Shown here: piece after piece, positions 6,732 to 9,034 of the stretch | Numbering within the stretch: the first letter of the stretch is position 1 | Layout of the letters: each line of letters starts with the position of its first letter | The notes under the pieces: model-generated | What the model was told of the DNA's origin: nothing | Databases searched by the model: none | Seen by the model: only the letters and a program-made list of their open reading frames with translations | Position numbers and translations under genes: made by a program | Source of the DNA: Bacillota bacterium | GTDB taxonomy: Bacteria > Bacillota > Clostridia > Christensenellales > Aristaeellaceae | Direction: 5' to 3' | Assembly: GCA_009787135.1 (NCBI GenBank) | Contig: WRGP01000175.1 | Span: forward strand, 1 to 9,034 | Length of the DNA stretch: 9,034 nucleotides

Positions 6732-7225
6732 AAATGATCCTGCATGATCTAAGCCAGCAAGAATTTGAGGCTTTATACCCAAGCGTGGATGCGAATACCA
6801 CCGTAATATCGGACGATGGCGCGATCCGCCACTGTGTTGGCTGCTTTGGCTGTTGGATCAAGACGCCCGGGGTGTGCATGCTAAAGGACGGTTATCAGGG
6901 CATGGGGGAGTTGCTTTCAAAATGTGATGAGGCGGTGATCATCAGCCAATGCGTATATGGAACCTTCGGCCCATTTGTCAAAAATGTTGTGGATCGGTCC
7001 ATACCGTATATCTTGCCCTATTTCGTTATGACAAATGGAACGATGCGTCATAAGAAGCGCTATAAAAACACGTTTGATTTGACTGTCCACTTTTATGGCG
7101 ATGTAACCGAAAAAGAAAAAGAAACGGCAAAGCGTTTTGTAGAAGCGATGTGCGTCGACTTTCACTGTGGCAAGCATAACGTGTATTTCCATGAGGATGT
7201 ACCGGCTGAGGGGGTAACAAAATGA
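6728..7225 (+). CDS. Flavodoxin family protein with CxxCxxCx7C motif
   Basis: This 165-residue protein belongs to the flavodoxin-like / NADPH-dependent FMN reductase family. After a short N-terminus (MKMILHDLSQQEFEALYP) comes C36-VG-C39-FG-C42-WIKTPGV-C50-MLKDG, then a helix with MGELLSKCDEAVIIS and the strand-loop QCVYGTFGPFVKNVVDRS, typical of the FMN-side loops in this fold. The cysteine spacing resembles the compact motif of iron-sulfur flavoproteins (Isf), but no metal binding can be proven here. The usual N-terminal FMN phosphate loop (INGSPR-like) is absent, although the following gene has it. The chosen TTG start overlaps the tetR stop, and the stop overlaps the next ATG. Likely role: electron transfer or reduction of an unknown electrophile or quinone-like substrate in the cytoplasm, under TetR control. 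Function is inferred from family and context only. Confidence 0.85.
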   Translation: MKMILHDLSQQEFEALYPSVDANTTVISDDGAIRHCVGCFGCWIKTPGVCMLKDGYQGMGELLSKCDEAVIISQCVYGTFGPFVKNVVDRSIPYILPYFVMTNGTMRHKKRYKNTFDLTVHFYGDVTEKEKETAKRFVEAMCVDFHCGKHNVYFHEDVPAEGVTK

Positions 7226-7878
7226 AAATCGCGATGATCAACGGAAGCCCCAAGCTTGGACAAAACAATTCAGGGATCATGTTGAAGCTATTTGAGCCGT
7301 TCATTCAGGCTGCGCATGAAATAGCACAGTATACCATCAGCAAAGAGCCTTTGACACAGGAGCAATACCTAGCGCTATTGGGTGCGGATGCGCTGCTTTT
7401 CGCGTTTCCGCTCTATGTGGAAGCGATCCCTTCGCATTTGCTCCGCATGATGACGGCGCTTGAAAAGCACGCGAAACGGGAAAAGAAGCAGGGGCTTTAC
7501 GTTTATTTTATCATCAACAATGGTTTTTATGAGGGCACGCAAAACCGTATCGCGGTGGAAGTGCTTGAAAATTGGTGCGCTCGATGCGGCTTTCGCTTTG
7601 GAATGGCCGTCTGCCAAGGCGCGGGCGAAATGATGCCGGCTGTTGAAAGCATGCCAATGGGCCATGGGCCGCTGAAGAACCTGGGCAAAGCCATGAAAAG
7701 CCTTGCGGAGGCGATTGACAATAAAAGCTGCGGTGAAGCTATTTTTATAAGCCCCAATTGGCCCCGGTTCATGTGGAAATTTCAGAGCCACTTATTTTGG
7801 CGGAACGCCGCGAAAAAGAACGGCCTGAACAAGGCGGATATTGGAAAGCTAATGGACAATCAGCATGCCGCAGATTGA
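7222..7878 (+). CDS. NAD(P)H-dependent oxidoreductase, flavodoxin fold
   Basis: This 218-residue protein starts with a flavodoxin-fold beta strand and FMN phosphate loop, MKIAMINGSPK (loop at 7-11), followed by N15-N16-S17. FAFPLYVEAIPSHLL at about 61-75 and INNGFYEGTQN at about 98-108 match the other two FMN-contact regions of the NADPH-dependent FMN reductase superfamily. A C119-AR-C122 pair and a QGAGEMM segment follow. The C-terminal part (FISPNWPRFMWKF and onward) is the extension seen in pairs of this kind in Clostridia. The ATG overlaps the previous stop as ATGA, indicating coupled synthesis, and the end overlaps the ynbB-type start by 14 bases. The two neighbouring flavodoxin proteins may act on the same substrate or form a complex; this is inference. 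The substrate is unknown. Confidence 0.86.
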   Translation: MKIAMINGSPKLGQNNSGIMLKLFEPFIQAAHEIAQYTISKEPLTQEQYLALLGADALLFAFPLYVEAIPSHLLRMMTALEKHAKREKKQGLYVYFIINNGFYEGTQNRIAVEVLENWCARCGFRFGMAVCQGAGEMMPAVESMPMGHGPLKNLGKAMKSLAEAIDNKSCGEAIFISPNWPRFMWKFQSHLFWRNAAKKNGLNKADIGKLMDNQHAAD

Positions 7879-9034
7879 GAAAATGCTTGCCCAGGCCGAA
7901 ACAGACTGCGCGCCGGTATGGGCGCGAATCGCCCGCGTGGAGCGCGTGTGCTTCGGCCGCGTGCTCGCCTGCCTGCAGGCGGAGCGAATCGGCAGCCGGC
8001 ATTTCGCGCCGTCCACCGGCTACGGGTATGGCGACGTGGGCCGGGACGCGTTGGAGCGCGTATATGCCAGGGTTTTCGGCTGCGCGCGCGCGCTCGTCCG
8101 CCCGCAGATCGTGTCCGGCACGCACGCGCTGGCGTTGGCCCTGTTCGGCCTGCTGCGGCCTGGGGAGCGGCTTTTGTCCGCGGCGGGGAAGCCGTATGAC
8201 ACGCTGGAGAAGGTCGTCGGCATCGGCGGCGCGTATGACGGCTCACTGAAGGATTGGGGCATAGGGTATGACCAGGCCGAGCTTACCGCGGATGGGGAGC
8301 CAGACCTCTCCGCAATCGCGGAAAAGCTCCACGAAAACACCCGGGCGGTGCTGGTGCAGCGCTCGCGCGGGTATGCCTGGCGGCCCACGCTATCCCTTGC
8401 CGCGATAGGGGAAATCGTACGGCTCGTGCATGAAAAGCAGCCAAAGGCCATGGTGCTGGTGGATAACTGCTACGGCGAGTTCACCTGTGAACAGGAGCCA
8501 TCTGGCGTTGGCGCGGATGTGCTGATTGGGTCGCTGATCAAAAACCCAGGCGGCGGTTTAGCGCCGACGGGCGGCTATATCGCGGGCCGCGCGGACGCGG
8601 CGGAGCGGATCGCTTCTCGCCTGACATCGCCCGGCATCGGCGCGGAGGTAGGTTCCTACGCCGCCAGCTACCAGCCGTTTTACCAGGGGTTGTTTCAGGC
8701 GCCCCACGTGGTCGCCCAGGCGCTGATGGGCGCGGTGCTGGCCGCTCGCGCGTTTGCGATGGCGGGCTTTGCCGTGCATCCGGCCTTTGACGCGCCGCGC
8801 GGCGATATCATACAGGCCGTGCGGCTGGAAACGCCGGAGCGGCTGATCGCTTTCTGCCAAGCTGTGCAGGCGGCGTCACCCGTGGACAGCGATGCCTTGC
8901 CGGAGCCGTGGGACATGCCGGGGTATACACACCCGGTGATCATGGCGGCTGGAACGTTTGTCTCGGGCGCGTCCATTGAATTGAGCGCGGACGCGCCTAT
9001 GCGCCCGCCGTATATTGCCTACTGGCAGGGCGGG
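7865..9034 (+). CDS. ynbB: Methionine gamma-lyase family protein, YnbB type (3' partial)
   Basis: This is a PLP-dependent fold type I enzyme of the family once called aluminium resistance protein (YnbB in Bacillus); its true substrate is uncertain. The frame is open to the window end, 390 residues visible; family members run to about 410-430, so some 25 residues are missing. Visible motifs: HFAPSTGYGYGDVGRD; SGTHALALALFG around G85-H87 (cofactor phosphate region); GKPYDTLE; QRSRGYAWRP; VDNCYGEF with D200, the likely partner of the PLP ring nitrogen; GSLIKNPGGG with K226, the likely Schiff-base lysine; MPGYTHPVIMAAGTFVSGASIELSADAP; and YWQGG at the end. ATG 7865 gives a 14-base overlap with the flavodoxin gene; ATG 7883 is an alternative, and neither has a clear ribosome binding site. 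This gene commonly lies near miaA in Firmicutes, so it belongs to the ancestral neighbourhood. Its high G+C matches mutS-miaA. Confidence 0.93.
   Translation, partial: MPQIEKMLAQAETDCAPVWARIARVERVCFGRVLACLQAERIGSRHFAPSTGYGYGDVGRDALERVYARVFGCARALVRPQIVSGTHALALALFGLLRPGERLLSAAGKPYDTLEKVVGIGGAYDGSLKDWGIGYDQAELTADGEPDLSAIAEKLHENTRAVLVQRSRGYAWRPTLSLAAIGEIVRLVHEKQPKAMVLVDNCYGEFTCEQEPSGVGADVLIGSLIKNPGGGLAPTGGYIAGRADAAERIASRLTSPGIGAEVGSYAASYQPFYQGLFQAPHVVAQALMGAVLAARAFAMAGFAVHPAFDAPRGDIIQAVRLETPERLIAFCQAVQAASPVDSDALPEPWDMPGYTHPVIMAAGTFVSGASIELSADAPMRPPYIAYWQGG

Overview
The window looks like a chromosomal segment of a fairly GC-rich member of the Firmicutes, most likely class Clostridia. Four things suggest this: the core gene order mutS - mutL - miaA - ynbB-type lyase; strong AGGAGG-type ribosome binding sites; a MutL with the endonuclease motif of methyl-independent mismatch repair; and accessory proteins (BspA-like leucine-rich repeats, flavodoxin pairs) common in gut and rumen Clostridia. 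The genus cannot be read from the sequence. All intact genes lie on the + strand.

Layout. (1) 2-1666: C-terminal two thirds of mutS; the N-terminal mismatch-reading part lies outside the window. (2) 1801-2865: a secreted BspA-type leucine-rich repeat protein inserted between mutS and mutL, built from 23-residue (69-bp) modules that are still very similar as DNA. (3) 2911-4728 mutL and 4730-5692 miaA, one base apart and surely co-translated. (4) 5777-6059: a wrecked fragment of a QueG-like (epoxyqueuosine reductase family) iron-sulfur protein gene with a frame change, a missing middle and a missing end. (5) 6075-7878: an AT-richer cassette made of a consensus sigma-70-type promoter, two mirror-image operators, a TetR regulator with a WHG domain, and two flavodoxin-fold proteins joined by overlapping stop and start codons. 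(6) 7865 to the window end: a ynbB-type PLP-dependent methionine gamma-lyase family protein, lacking only its last residues, whose start overlaps the flavodoxin gene.

How the parts work together. MutS and MutL form the mismatch repair pathway, and MiaA (tRNA A37 prenylation) follows as in many bacteria. The LRR gene and the TetR/flavodoxin cassette are two separate interruptions of this conserved neighbourhood. The cassette looks like a self-regulated redox or electrophile-response unit. Because no gap or terminator separates it from the ynbB-type gene, that gene is probably now read from the TetR-controlled promoter. The most distinctive observations are the paired inverted operators at 6075-6125, the repeat-rich surface protein gene inside a mismatch repair locus, and the split of features between the two flavodoxin proteins (an iron-sulfur-like cysteine motif in one, the FMN phosphate loop in the other). 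I found no tRNA, rRNA, CRISPR array or insertion sequence.
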